Part shown: one piece after another, positions 34,560 through 43,339 of the stretch
How the letters are laid out: each line of letters begins with the position of its first letter
How positions within the stretch are numbered: the stretch's first letter is position 1
Assembly: GCA_900317125.1 (NCBI GenBank)
Contig: ONFR01000019.1
Span: 1 to 44,798, forward strand
Length of the DNA: 44,798 nucleotides
Direction of reading: 5' to 3'
From: an uncultured Bacteroidales bacterium
GTDB lineage: Bacteria > Bacteroidota > Bacteroidia > Bacteroidales > P3
Made by a program: the position numbers and the translations under genes
The notes under the pieces: generated by a model
What the model was told of the DNA's origin: nothing
What the model saw: the letters and a program-made list of their open reading frames with translations, nothing else
Database searches by the model: none

Positions 34560-37055
34560 GTGTTTTCACTGTTTAAAAAAGAGCTTTCCAGTTTCTTCTC
34601 TTCCCTTACAGGGTATCTGACCATTGTGGTGTTTCTTGTGCTTACAGGATTGATGCTGTGGGTGTTTAAGTCGGATTTCAATATCCTCGACTATGGTTAT
34701 GCCGGCATGGACGGGCTGTTCTTCATAGGCCCGTTCCTCTATCTGTTCCTTATCCCGGCCATCACCATGCGAATGCTGGCCGAGGAAAAGCGCAACGGTA
34801 CAATGGAGTTGCTGCTTACCAAGCCGTTGAGCGAGATGACCTTGATATGGGCCAAGTTCCTTGCCGGTGTGGTGCTGGTGGCTATCTCGCTGCTGCCTAC
34901 GATTGTGTGCTATTTCAGCGTTGTGGCATTGGGCGACCCGGTGGGTAATGTGGACACCGGTGCCGTGGTGGGTTCGTATCTGGGCCTGCTGTTGCTGGGG
35001 GCTGCGTTTGTGGCCATCGGCGTGTTTGCCAGCTCGCTGACGAACAATCAGATTGTGGCCTTCATCCTGGCGGCATTGATGTGTGCGTTTATGCATCTCG
35101 GATTCGAGGCCATCTGCCGGATGGGTTTCCTGGGCAACGCTGAGCTGACGGTCCGCCAGCTGGGCATGAGCTATCACTACGGCTCGATAAGCCGTGGCGT
35201 GGTGGACAGCCGCGATGTGATTTATTTCGCCAGCGTCGTGGCGGTGTTCCTGATGGCTACCCGCATGGTGCTGCAGAGCCGCAAGTGGCATGGCTGGAAG
35301 AACAAGAAGGATATGCGCCGCGGGCACTGGATCGAGCTGTCGGCGGGCATCCTGATTGTGGTGTTTGTGAATGTGATAGGATATTATGTCTTCGGGCGTC
35401 TCGACTTGACGTCGGAACGGAGGTACACCCTCTCCAAATCGACCAAGGCGATGCTGAAGGAGGTGGATGAACCGCTGCTGTACCGCGTCTATCTGGAGGG
35501 AGAGCTGCCGTCGGACTTCAAGCGCCTGCAGAACGAGACAAAGGAGATGCTGAACCAGTTCCGTGCCTACAACAAGAATATCCAATACGAATTTGTCGAC
35601 CCGAACAGTTTTGAAGACCCCAAGGAGCGTCAGGTGTTCTATCAGAAACTGGCCCAGAAGGGTATCCAACCCACCCAGATACAGGTGAACACGGCTACGG
35701 GCTATTCGCAGCAGGTGCTTATCCCCGCTGCTGATGTGATGTACAAAGGGTCGGAAACCTCTATCCAGTTGCTGCAGAGTCAGAAGTATGTCGACCAGGC
35801 ACAGCTGCTGAATAATTCCATACAGAGTCTGGAGTACGTGCTTTCCAACGGCATCCGTGCCCTCTCGCGCGGACAGAAACCCACGGTGGCCTTCCTGCGC
35901 GGGCATGGCGAACTGCCGTTGCCCAACCTGTCCGACATCATTGGTACGCTGTGGGAGTATTACAACCTCGACACTGCAGTTATCGACGGTAATATCAACT
36001 CCCTCACCATGCGGACACAAGACCCCAAGGACTCCACGTTCAGATTCAAGAACAGGTATGACCTCATCATTGTGGCCAAGCCCACCAAGCCGTTCAGCGA
36101 CCAGGACCTCTACATCCTGGACCAATATGTGATGTACGGCGGCAGGCTGCTGTGGCTGGTGGATGCGCTCGATGCCGATTTGGACAGTCTTGCCAATGCC
36201 GGACAGGCGGTGGCAACACGCCTGCCCTTGAATATCGATGAGATGCTGTTCACCTACGGTGTGCGGGTCAATCCCGACCTGGTGATGGATATCCGCTGCC
36301 GCCCCATACCGATGAAAGTGGGTATGGTCGGCGAGCAGGCCCAGATACAGTTCCAGCCCTGGATGTACTTCCCCGAGATTGTGCCACTGAGCCCTCACCC
36401 CATTGTACGCAACCTCGACTTGATAAAGACCGACTTTGTAAGCAGCATCGACCTTATTGACAACGGTATCGACAAGACCGTACTGCTGGCCACCTCGGAG
36501 TATTCGAGGGTGAAGAACGCGCCCGCCATCTATGATTTGAACGAAGCGAAGGTGGAACCCGACCGGCGGTTGTTCAATAAGAGCAATGTGCCGGTGGCCG
36601 TGCTGCTGGAAGGTGACTTCAAGTCGGTGTTCCGCAACCGGCTGACTCCGGACTTTGTGGACATCCCTGCCATGGGCTACCGCGCAACGGGCGACAGCAC
36701 CCGCATGATTGTCATCTCCGACGGTGATGTCATCAAGAACCGTTTCAACTATCAGGAGGCGACAGGGTACCCGCTCGGATATGATTTCTATACCGAGACG
36801 ATGTATGCCAACAAGGAGTTGCTGCTCAACTGCGTGGACTATCTTGCCGGGGAGGAAGGCTCTATCGCCACCCGCAGCCGCAACATCAAGCTGAGGAAGC
36901 TGGATGTGATGAAGGTGAAGGAGCAGCGCACCAAGTACCAACTGCTCAACATCCTGCTGCCTGTCGCCATTGTGGTGGTGGCGGGAGTGGTGATAGTGGT
37001 ACTCCGCCGCAGGGAATACGTCCGCTCCAATTCGTCAGCACATACCGGGAAATAA
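34560..37055 (+). CDS. GldF-GldG fusion: ABC-2 permease plus GldG-like domain
   Basis: This 831-residue protein joins two proteins that are separate in gliding Flavobacterium. Residues 1-245 are GldF-like, an ABC-2 permease with six helices and the conserved LAEEKRNGTMELLLTKPLS. From ~260 it is GldG-like: one helix (LSAGILIVVFVNVIGYYVF), the DLTSERRYTLSKSTKAMLKEV opening and the periplasmic domain with FLRGHGELPLPNLSDI. A final helix lies near 795-817. The start is GTG at 34560. No GldA-type ATPase gene lies next to it; the next gene is DUF4340, a usual companion. The system exports or assembles an unknown envelope component. Motility cannot be inferred. Confidence 0.92.
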   Translation: MFSLFKKELSSFFSSLTGYLTIVVFLVLTGLMLWVFKSDFNILDYGYAGMDGLFFIGPFLYLFLIPAITMRMLAEEKRNGTMELLLTKPLSEMTLIWAKFLAGVVLVAISLLPTIVCYFSVVALGDPVGNVDTGAVVGSYLGLLLLGAAFVAIGVFASSLTNNQIVAFILAALMCAFMHLGFEAICRMGFLGNAELTVRQLGMSYHYGSISRGVVDSRDVIYFASVVAVFLMATRMVLQSRKWHGWKNKKDMRRGHWIELSAGILIVVFVNVIGYYVFGRLDLTSERRYTLSKSTKAMLKEVDEPLLYRVYLEGELPSDFKRLQNETKEMLNQFRAYNKNIQYEFVDPNSFEDPKERQVFYQKLAQKGIQPTQIQVNTATGYSQQVLIPAADVMYKGSETSIQLLQSQKYVDQAQLLNNSIQSLEYVLSNGIRALSRGQKPTVAFLRGHGELPLPNLSDIIGTLWEYYNLDTAVIDGNINSLTMRTQDPKDSTFRFKNRYDLIIVAKPTKPFSDQDLYILDQYVMYGGRLLWLVDALDADLDSLANAGQAVATRLPLNIDEMLFTYGVRVNPDLVMDIRCRPIPMKVGMVGEQAQIQFQPWMYFPEIVPLSPHPIVRNLDLIKTDFVSSIDLIDNGIDKTVLLATSEYSRVKNAPAIYDLNEAKVEPDRRLFNKSNVPVAVLLEGDFKSVFRNRLTPDFVDIPAMGYRATGDSTRMIVISDGDVIKNRFNYQEATGYPLGYDFYTETMYANKELLLNCVDYLAGEEGSIATRSRNIKLRKLDVMKVKEQRTKYQLLNILLPVAIVVVAGVVIVVLRRREYVRSNSSAHTGK

Positions 37056-37091
37056 ACTACGTAATAACTTCCAACGACAAATCATAGATAA

Positions 37092-38204
37092 ATGAAAAAG
37101 AGAAAGAACCTCATCATCATTGCTGCAGTAGTTGTAGTAGGAATCATAGCACTCGTTATAGCCAAACACGGCTCGCGAGATGCCACTTTCAAGCAGGATT
37201 TCCATATCGAGGACGTCAATGCAGTGACGAAAGTGTTCCTTGCCGACAAGCAGAATAACCAGGTGCTGCTGGAACGCAACCAAGGAACGGCAGGCGACAC
37301 CACATGGACCGTGGACGGCCGATATGCTGCCAGCCAGCCTATGATCGACCTCCTGCTGGAGACCCTTCACGAGATGCGCATCCGCCAGCAGGTGAACAAG
37401 AATGCCGTCCCCCAGGTGGTCAAGTTGCTTTCGGCTCGTGCCGTGAAGGTGGAGGTGTATCAGCGCCGCTGGTTCATCAATTGGTTCGGCGGCAAATTCC
37501 GTCTCTTCCCCCACGAGAAGCTGGCAGTCACCTATTTCGTCGGCCACGAAACACAGGATATGATGGCCTGCTACATGTTCCGCAAAGGCGACAAGGTGCC
37601 TTTTATCATCCATATCCCCGGGTTCCGTGGTTACCTCACGCCCCGCTTTACCGCCGACCCCATGTCTTGGCGCAGCCACGAAATCGTGCACTGGGATGTC
37701 CGGCATCTGGAGAGCGTTGAGCTCGAGATACCCGCTTCGCCCGAGGAGTCTTTTGCCATCCGTCGCCAAGGCGAGACTTTCGTCATGGAGCTGACACAAG
37801 GCCATAAGCTTGTCGACGGGTTCGACACAGCCCGCGTGGCCCAGATGCTTTCCAGTTTCGCCAACCTCAACTTCGACGAGTTTGCCAGCCGTGTCCCCAA
37901 CAGTAACATGGACACCTCGTTCAACTCCGCACCTCGTACCATCCTCCGTATCACCAACACCGATGGTGAAACGCGCGAGGTGAAGACCTATCTCAAATAT
38001 GCCAATCCCGAGGACTCGCTGGCCATGCCGGACACCAACCTCTACGAGATGTTTGATGTGAACCGCCTGTATGCCATCATCGACAACAAGGACAGTGTGC
38101 TGATTCAGTACTTTGTCTTCGACAATATCCTCCAGCCGGCCTCGTTCTTCCTCAACAAGGACATCAGGAAAGGCCAACTCGAGACAGCAGTTTCCCGTCC
38201 CTAA
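37092..38204 (+). CDS. DUF4340 domain-containing envelope protein
   Basis: This 370-residue protein is anchored by one N-terminal helix (residues ~7-25, LIIIAAVVVVGIIALVIA). The rest is a periplasmic beta-rich region with the typical DUF4340 features: DVNAVTKVFLADKQNNQVLLERN, TTWTVDGRYAASQPMIDLLLETLHEMRI and later SFAIRRQGETFVMELTQ. The family is found together with GldG-like ABC systems in many bacteria, and here it follows gldFG by 36 bases, so joint function is likely. The biochemical role is unknown. Confidence 0.88.
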   Translation: MKKRKNLIIIAAVVVVGIIALVIAKHGSRDATFKQDFHIEDVNAVTKVFLADKQNNQVLLERNQGTAGDTTWTVDGRYAASQPMIDLLLETLHEMRIRQQVNKNAVPQVVKLLSARAVKVEVYQRRWFINWFGGKFRLFPHEKLAVTYFVGHETQDMMACYMFRKGDKVPFIIHIPGFRGYLTPRFTADPMSWRSHEIVHWDVRHLESVELEIPASPEESFAIRRQGETFVMELTQGHKLVDGFDTARVAQMLSSFANLNFDEFASRVPNSNMDTSFNSAPRTILRITNTDGETREVKTYLKYANPEDSLAMPDTNLYEMFDVNRLYAIIDNKDSVLIQYFVFDNILQPASFFLNKDIRKGQLETAVSRP

Positions 38205-38216
38205 CCGACATCCGTC

Positions 38217-38975
38217 ATGAAACCACTCATCCTCATAACTAACGACGACGGCTATCAATCGCAAGGTCTTAGGCACTTGGTCGAAGTGGCAAGCGCCTTT
38301 GGCGACATCGTGGTCATGGCTCCCGAACGCAATTCGTCGGGGTTAAGCACCTCGATCACCACCAGCCGACCCTTGCGTGTCCGTTCTGTCGAGATGGCAG
38401 GGGGGAGTGGCTATGCGTGCGACGGCACGCCTGTCGACTGTGTCAAGATGGGTGTGGAACATTTCTGTCCCCGCTGTCCCGACCTTGTCCTGTCCGGCAT
38501 CAACTACGGGAGCAATGCCTCCATCAATGTCATCTACAGCGGCACGATAGGTGCGGTGCTCGAAGCCTGCCTCTGCGGCTTTCCTGCCATCGGATTCTCG
38601 GTGCTCAGCCACAGTCCTGAGACCGACTTCACCCCCTGCACACCCACCATCCGTCACATCCTTGAACAATTCTTCCTCCACCCATTGCCCGGAGGCAGTG
38701 CCCTCAATGTGAATATCCCGCGTCTCCCGGCCGACCAGATAAAAGGCATACGGGTATGTCGCCAGGCCAAGGCCGCCTGGGTCGATAGTCTTGAACGGCG
38801 CACCGACCCCATCGGTCGCCCCTATTGGTGGATGACCGGCAAGTTTGTGTGCGACAATCCCCCTCACGACACCGACCAGTATTTCCTCAGTCAAGGCTAC
38901 GTTTCGGTAGTGCCTATCAGACCCGACTTCACCGACACCCAGGCCCTGCAGAACATCCTATATTTCGAGAAATGA
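38217..38975 (+). CDS. surE: 5'/3'-nucleotidase SurE
   Basis: SurE removes phosphate from nucleoside monophosphates, using a divalent metal. The 252-residue protein shows the metal site ITNDDGYQSQGLRHL at the N-terminus, APERNSSGLSTSIT, and LVLSGINYGSNASINVIYSGTIGAVLEA, all classic SurE segments. It lies 12 bases after DUF4340. Its TGA overlaps the ATG of the next small gene (ATGA). The length is normal. Confidence 0.97.
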   Translation: MKPLILITNDDGYQSQGLRHLVEVASAFGDIVVMAPERNSSGLSTSITTSRPLRVRSVEMAGGSGYACDGTPVDCVKMGVEHFCPRCPDLVLSGINYGSNASINVIYSGTIGAVLEACLCGFPAIGFSVLSHSPETDFTPCTPTIRHILEQFFLHPLPGGSALNVNIPRLPADQIKGIRVCRQAKAAWVDSLERRTDPIGRPYWWMTGKFVCDNPPHDTDQYFLSQGYVSVVPIRPDFTDTQALQNILYFEK

Positions 38976-39262
38976 AGAAACTCTTAAATAAAGACAGTAT
39001 CGCCCAGGGCGTCATAGCCACGCTTGTTTCCGAGTTGCTATGTGCCTTGGTCGTATGGCTCATCCTTGTCTTGATACATTACCCCGTTGTGGATAATCTG
39101 CGCTTCTTCGCGGTGGCCTTTGTGCCTCCGGCATTGCTGTTGCGCTACTATGCCCACGCCAAAGACTATCCCACCACCCTCAAGGCTGTTATCACCACAT
39201 TCTTTGTCACCGTGGTGCTCTTCATGTGGGCCATGCTCCGATACAAGTTCATCACCTTCTAA
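38972..39262 (+). CDS. Small membrane protein between surE and lpxB
   Basis: This 96-residue protein has three predicted helices: ~14-35 (VIATLVSELLCALVVWLILVLI), ~41-59 (LRFFAVAFVPPALLLRYYA) and ~68-90 (VITTFFVTVVLFMWAM). The ATG at 38972 overlaps the surE stop codon, which sets the start. I do not recognise a family. Its tight position between surE and lpxB, 14 bases before lpxB, suggests a link with the envelope or lipid A pathway. Confidence 0.83.
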   Translation: MKKLLNKDSIAQGVIATLVSELLCALVVWLILVLIHYPVVDNLRFFAVAFVPPALLLRYYAHAKDYPTTLKAVITTFFVTVVLFMWAMLRYKFITF

Positions 39263-39276
39263 TAGCCGGAGGATAT

Positions 39277-40401
39277 ATGAAGTACTATATTATAGCAGGC
39301 GAGGCTTCGGGCGACCTACACGGTGCCAACCTCATGCGCGCCATCCTGCGGCAGGACCCCCAGGCGCAGTTCCGCTTTTGGGGTGGAGATGCCATGGCTG
39401 AGGTGGGCGGGAAGCCCGTCCGCCATATCCGAGACCTTGCCATCATGGGCTTTGTCGAGGTGGTGAGGAATCTCCGCACCGTCACGCAGAATATCAATCT
39501 CTGCAAGCAGGACATCCTCCAGTTCCAGCCCGATGCCTGTGTATACATCGACTATCCCGGATTCAACCTCCGCATTGCCCGCTTTGCCCACGACCGGGGT
39601 CTACTCAATATCCATTATATCTCCCCCCAGCTTTGGGCCTGGAAGAAAGGCCGTATCAAAAGCATGCGACGCAACCTCGACTGCCTCTGCTATATCCTTC
39701 CCTTCGAGCAGGACTTCTATGCCCGCAACCACTTCCCCCAGGCCGTCTATGTAGGCCATCCGCTCCTCGACGCTGTTGCCCATTTCAAGGCTCAGTCAGC
39801 CGACAACCCCATACAGGCATCGCCTTCCCGTCGGCTAGTCGCCTTGTTGCCGGGCAGTAGGAAACAGGAGCTCAAACGCTCGCTTCCTCCCATGCTGCAG
39901 GTGGCCCGCAACCATCCTGAATGCGACTTCGTCATAGCGGGCATGACCCTTCTGGGCGACCGATTCTACCAGCCTCTTATCCAAGGGCTCCCCAATGTAT
40001 CCATTGTCTACGACCAGACCTACCGGCTGCTCTCCTCAGCCTATGCCGCTCTGGTCTGTTCCGGCACCGCCACCCTCGAGACCGCGCTGTTCAACGTGCC
40101 GCAGGTGGTGTGCTATCAAGCCAATGCCGTCTCTGCCGCCATCGCGCGTGTGCTGATAGGCAATCGCATCAAGTACATCTCACTCGTCAACCTCATCGCC
40201 GACGCCCCTGTTGTGGTCGAGCTTATCCAGCAGGACTTTACCGCCCAACGGCTTGAACAGGAATTCCAGCGTATCCTTGCCGACGACAGCTACCGCCAGT
40301 CCGTCCTCGACGGCTATGCGCGAGTCCATTCCCTTCTCGGCAATGCAGGTGCTTCCGACCGTACCGCCGCCGAAATCATCAAACGCATCGCACAAAAGTG
40401 A
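39277..40401 (+). CDS. lpxB: Lipid-A-disaccharide synthase
   Basis: LpxB joins UDP-2,3-diacylglucosamine and lipid X to form the lipid A disaccharide at the inner face of the cytoplasmic membrane. The 374-residue protein has YIIAGEASGDLHGANLM, IDYPGFNLRIAR, YISPQLWAWKKGRIKSMRR, FEQDFY and VGHPLLD. The donor-site region VCSGTATLETALFNVPQVVCY is also present. GGAGGATAT precedes the ATG at 39277. Its TGA overlaps the GTG start of the following spoIID-like gene. A Gram-negative outer membrane is thus confirmed. Confidence 0.97.
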   Translation: MKYYIIAGEASGDLHGANLMRAILRQDPQAQFRFWGGDAMAEVGGKPVRHIRDLAIMGFVEVVRNLRTVTQNINLCKQDILQFQPDACVYIDYPGFNLRIARFAHDRGLLNIHYISPQLWAWKKGRIKSMRRNLDCLCYILPFEQDFYARNHFPQAVYVGHPLLDAVAHFKAQSADNPIQASPSRRLVALLPGSRKQELKRSLPPMLQVARNHPECDFVIAGMTLLGDRFYQPLIQGLPNVSIVYDQTYRLLSSAYAALVCSGTATLETALFNVPQVVCYQANAVSAAIARVLIGNRIKYISLVNLIADAPVVVELIQQDFTAQRLEQEFQRILADDSYRQSVLDGYARVHSLLGNAGASDRTAAEIIKRIAQK

Positions 40402-41723
40402 AACACACCCTCGCCATACTCTGCTTCCTCCTCCTTGCGCTCAGCGCCTCTGCCGAGCGTGTCAAAGTGCGTCTCTTCTCCAACAACTCCATCGACCTGA
40501 TTAATATCTCTTTCGACCTTGGAACCTACGATATTCAAGGCTCCGACACCATTGTCGAGGCTGCCGTGGGCAACGACAAGTCGGTAGAGCTCACCCCTGC
40601 GGGCCGCAAGGTCCACCTCGCCATCAATGGCTACGACTATGGCAACCACACCTCCGTCAACTTCCTCGCCACCGACACCGCCTGCATCCTATGCCTCAAT
40701 CCCCGCAACCTCAAGCAGCGTACCTACGAGGGCAACCTCCAGGTCACGGTGGGAAAGAATGGCAAGCTCCTCCTCATCAACGATGTCGAGTTCGAGACCT
40801 ATATCGCCGGGGTTGTGCAGTCCGAAATTTACGGCGACCAAGCCGACATCTTCCGTGTCCAGGCCATCATCTCCCGCACCTGGGCATTGAAAAACATCAA
40901 TAAGCATGCATCCGAGGGCTACAACTTCTGCGACCAGGTCCACTGCCAGGCATACCTCAACCGCTGTGTCCGTCCCGACATCATGCTCGGCACCATGATG
41001 AGCAGCGGGATGACCATTGTCGATTCCCTCGGCCATCTTATCGAAACGCCCTTCCATGCCAACAGCGGCGGCCAGACCGCCAATTCCGAGGACGTGTGGC
41101 GTTCCGCCGTGCCCTATCTGCGTTCTGTGCCGGACACCTTCTCCTACCACATGCGCCAGAGCGAGTGGGTCAAGGTGGTCAACGAGGATAAATGGCTCAA
41201 TTATTTCTCGTCCAAACATAAACTCGACACCCACAACGACAGCATCCGCAACGAGCTGCTCACCTTCAGCCAGTCCACCCGCAAGGTGCGCATCTGTGGC
41301 ATCCCCCTCACCCGTGTCCGTACCGACTTCCAGCTCCGCTCCACCTTCTTCTCCGTCCTCTACGACAGCGCGGCCCATCGTGTCACTCTTTCCGGCCACG
41401 GCTTCGGCCATGGTGTCGGACTCAGCCAGGAAGGCACCATCCGCATGGTGGGCCTCGGCTATAGCTACGACAGCATCATCCGTCACTATTATACCGGCGC
41501 GGCAGTGCATTACGACGAGGCCCATCCGCACACCTATGTCGAGAACTACATCCAGAAGATAGCCCAGATAATCGAAGAGGACAAGTCTGCCGCCACCCGT
41601 TCCGTCTCGAAGAAGGACGACTGGCTGGGTAGGCTTTTCCGTATCCGCGACCGCGAAGAGCGTGAAGAGGTCTACGACCCCAAGACCGACGACCTGGACG
41701 AGGACTGGTTATACGATTGGTAA
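40398..41723 (+). CDS. SpoIID/LytB domain protein
   Basis: This 441-residue exported protein has an N-terminal signal peptide (HTLAILCFLLLALSASA). A SpoIID/LytB domain lies around 135-390: VEFETYIAGVVQSEIYGDQADIFRVQAIISRTWALKN, FCDQVHCQAYLN and the C-terminal GHGFGHGVGLSQEGTIRMVGLGYSYDSIIRHYY. In spore formers SpoIID is a peptidoglycan lytic transglycosylase. In Bacteroidota the domain probably acts on the wall as well, with the conserved Glu in QSEIYGDQ as candidate catalytic residue. It starts with GTG inside the lpxB stop codon (GTGA). The C-terminus is charged and acidic. Confidence 0.9.
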   Translation: MKHTLAILCFLLLALSASAERVKVRLFSNNSIDLINISFDLGTYDIQGSDTIVEAAVGNDKSVELTPAGRKVHLAINGYDYGNHTSVNFLATDTACILCLNPRNLKQRTYEGNLQVTVGKNGKLLLINDVEFETYIAGVVQSEIYGDQADIFRVQAIISRTWALKNINKHASEGYNFCDQVHCQAYLNRCVRPDIMLGTMMSSGMTIVDSLGHLIETPFHANSGGQTANSEDVWRSAVPYLRSVPDTFSYHMRQSEWVKVVNEDKWLNYFSSKHKLDTHNDSIRNELLTFSQSTRKVRICGIPLTRVRTDFQLRSTFFSVLYDSAAHRVTLSGHGFGHGVGLSQEGTIRMVGLGYSYDSIIRHYYTGAAVHYDEAHPHTYVENYIQKIAQIIEEDKSAATRSVSKKDDWLGRLFRIRDREEREEVYDPKTDDLDEDWLYDW

Positions 41724-41750
41724 TATATATTAACCTTAAATACAACACCT

Positions 41751-42314
41751 ATGACAAAACGAATACTCCTTTTCTTATCCCTGAGCCTGCTTCTGGCCGG
41801 TAGCGTCCATGCCCAGCAGGTGGAATGGAAAACCATAGAGCAGGCTGCCAAGACCGACAGCAAATCCAACGCCAAACTCTATTTTGTCGACTTCTACACC
41901 ACCTGGTGCGGATGGTGCAAGAAGATGGACCGCGAAACCTTTGCCGACCCTGTGGTGGCCAAGATACTCAACACCTACTACCTTCCCGTCAAATTCAACG
42001 CCGAAGGCAGTTCGGAGTTCACTTGGCGCGGCACCAAATACACCAACATCGCCGCCACCCCGGGAGGCCGTCCCTCCACCCATAGCTTTGCCAAGGCCAT
42101 CCTCGGCACACAGATGGGCTTCCCCTCCTTCGCGCTGTTCAATTCCGACCAGTCCCGCCTTACCATCGTCCAAGGCTACCAGACTGCTGCCGACTTTGTC
42201 GTCGTCCTCTGGTATTTCGCTTCCGGCGACAACAAGCGCTATCCCTTCGACAAATATCAGAAGATATTCGACAAGGAGATACGTCCGGGCATGAACCAGA
42301 AACTGGGGCTCTGA
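41751..42314 (+). CDS. Secreted thioredoxin-like protein
   Basis: This 187-residue periplasmic protein has a signal peptide (~1-22, SLLLAGSVHA-QQ). The thioredoxin fold has the active site C-G-W-C (VDFYTTWCGWCKKMDRETF, residues ~47-65), close to the DsbD-C/thioredoxin_7 group. FPSFALFN is the cis-proline strand. Its role is probably thiol reduction or isomerisation of exported proteins. It lies 27 bases after the spoIID-like gene and 36 bases before ftsY. Confidence 0.9.
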   Translation: MTKRILLFLSLSLLLAGSVHAQQVEWKTIEQAAKTDSKSNAKLYFVDFYTTWCGWCKKMDRETFADPVVAKILNTYYLPVKFNAEGSSEFTWRGTKYTNIAATPGGRPSTHSFAKAILGTQMGFPSFALFNSDQSRLTIVQGYQTAADFVVVLWYFASGDNKRYPFDKYQKIFDKEIRPGMNQKLGL

Positions 42315-42350
42315 CCCATCCATCGTTCAACCATTAAAACCACTTCTACC

Positions 42351-43301
42351 ATGGGACTGTTCAGCAAAAAAGAAAAGAAAGAGACCCTCAACCAGGGCTT
42401 GAATAAGACCAAAGAGAGCTTCTTTGCCAAACTCTCGAAAACCATCCTCGGCAAAAGTACCGTCGACGACAGCGTTCTCGACAATCTCGAGGAAACCCTC
42501 ATTACCTCCGACGTAGGGGTTGAGACCACCCTCAAAATCATCGACAGGTTGCAAGAACGCATCAAGCGCGACAAGTATATCAGCACCTCCGAGCTCAACT
42601 CCATTCTCCGGGCCGAGATCGCCACTGTGCTCCGCAAACCTACCGGCCCCTTCCCCGAGGACTTCGACGCACCTCTGCCTGCCAAGCCATACGTGATACT
42701 TGTAGTGGGTGTCAACGGAGTGGGCAAGACCACCACCATCGCCAAGCTCGCCTATCAGTACAAGCTGGCAGGCCGCAGCGTAGTGCTCGGTGCCGCCGAC
42801 ACCTTCCGTGCCGCCGCCGTCGAGCAGCTGCAGCTGTGGGCCGACCGTGTAGGCGTCCCCATCGTGCAGCAAGGCATGAATGCCGACCCTGCCTCCGTGG
42901 CCTACGACACCCTCCAGTCCGCCATCTCGCGCAAGGCCGATGTCGTCATCATTGACACCGCTGGCCGCCTCCACAATAAGGTGGGCCTCATGAACGAGCT
43001 CGGCAAAATCAGGAAGGTGATGCAGAAACTCATGCCCGATGCGCCGCACGAGGTACTCCTTGTCCTTGATGCCGGCACAGGCCAGAACGCTGTCGAGCAG
43101 GCCCGCCAGTTCACTGCCGCTACCGATGTCAATGCCCTCGCCCTCACCAAGCTCGACGGCACTGCCAAGGGCGGCGTCATCATCGGCATCAGCGACCAGT
43201 TCCAAATCCCTGTCCGTTACATCGGGCTGGGTGAGAAGATGACCGACTTGCAGGTCTTCAACCCCGATGAGTTTGTCGACAGTCTCTTCGACAAGCAGTA
43301 G
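42351..43301 (+). CDS. ftsY: Signal recognition particle receptor FtsY
   Basis: FtsY is the membrane-associated GTPase that docks SRP-ribosome complexes to the translocon. The 316-residue protein has a short lysine-rich N-terminus (MGLFSKKEKKETLNQG) in place of the long acidic A domain of E. coli. The helical N domain follows. The G domain has VGVNGVGKTTT (119-129), GAADTFRAAAVEQLQ, DTAGR (202-206) and TKLDGTAKGG, and ends with the GLGEKMTDLQVFNPDEFVDSLF tail. It is followed by rimO after 38 bases, a frequent pairing in Bacteroidota. Confidence 0.98.
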   Translation: MGLFSKKEKKETLNQGLNKTKESFFAKLSKTILGKSTVDDSVLDNLEETLITSDVGVETTLKIIDRLQERIKRDKYISTSELNSILRAEIATVLRKPTGPFPEDFDAPLPAKPYVILVVGVNGVGKTTTIAKLAYQYKLAGRSVVLGAADTFRAAAVEQLQLWADRVGVPIVQQGMNADPASVAYDTLQSAISRKADVVIIDTAGRLHNKVGLMNELGKIRKVMQKLMPDAPHEVLLVLDAGTGQNAVEQARQFTAATDVNALALTKLDGTAKGGVIIGISDQFQIPVRYIGLGEKMTDLQVFNPDEFVDSLFDKQ

Positions 43302-43339
43302 CCACACCCCTTCGTACAACCTCACAACCGTCTGTTGCC

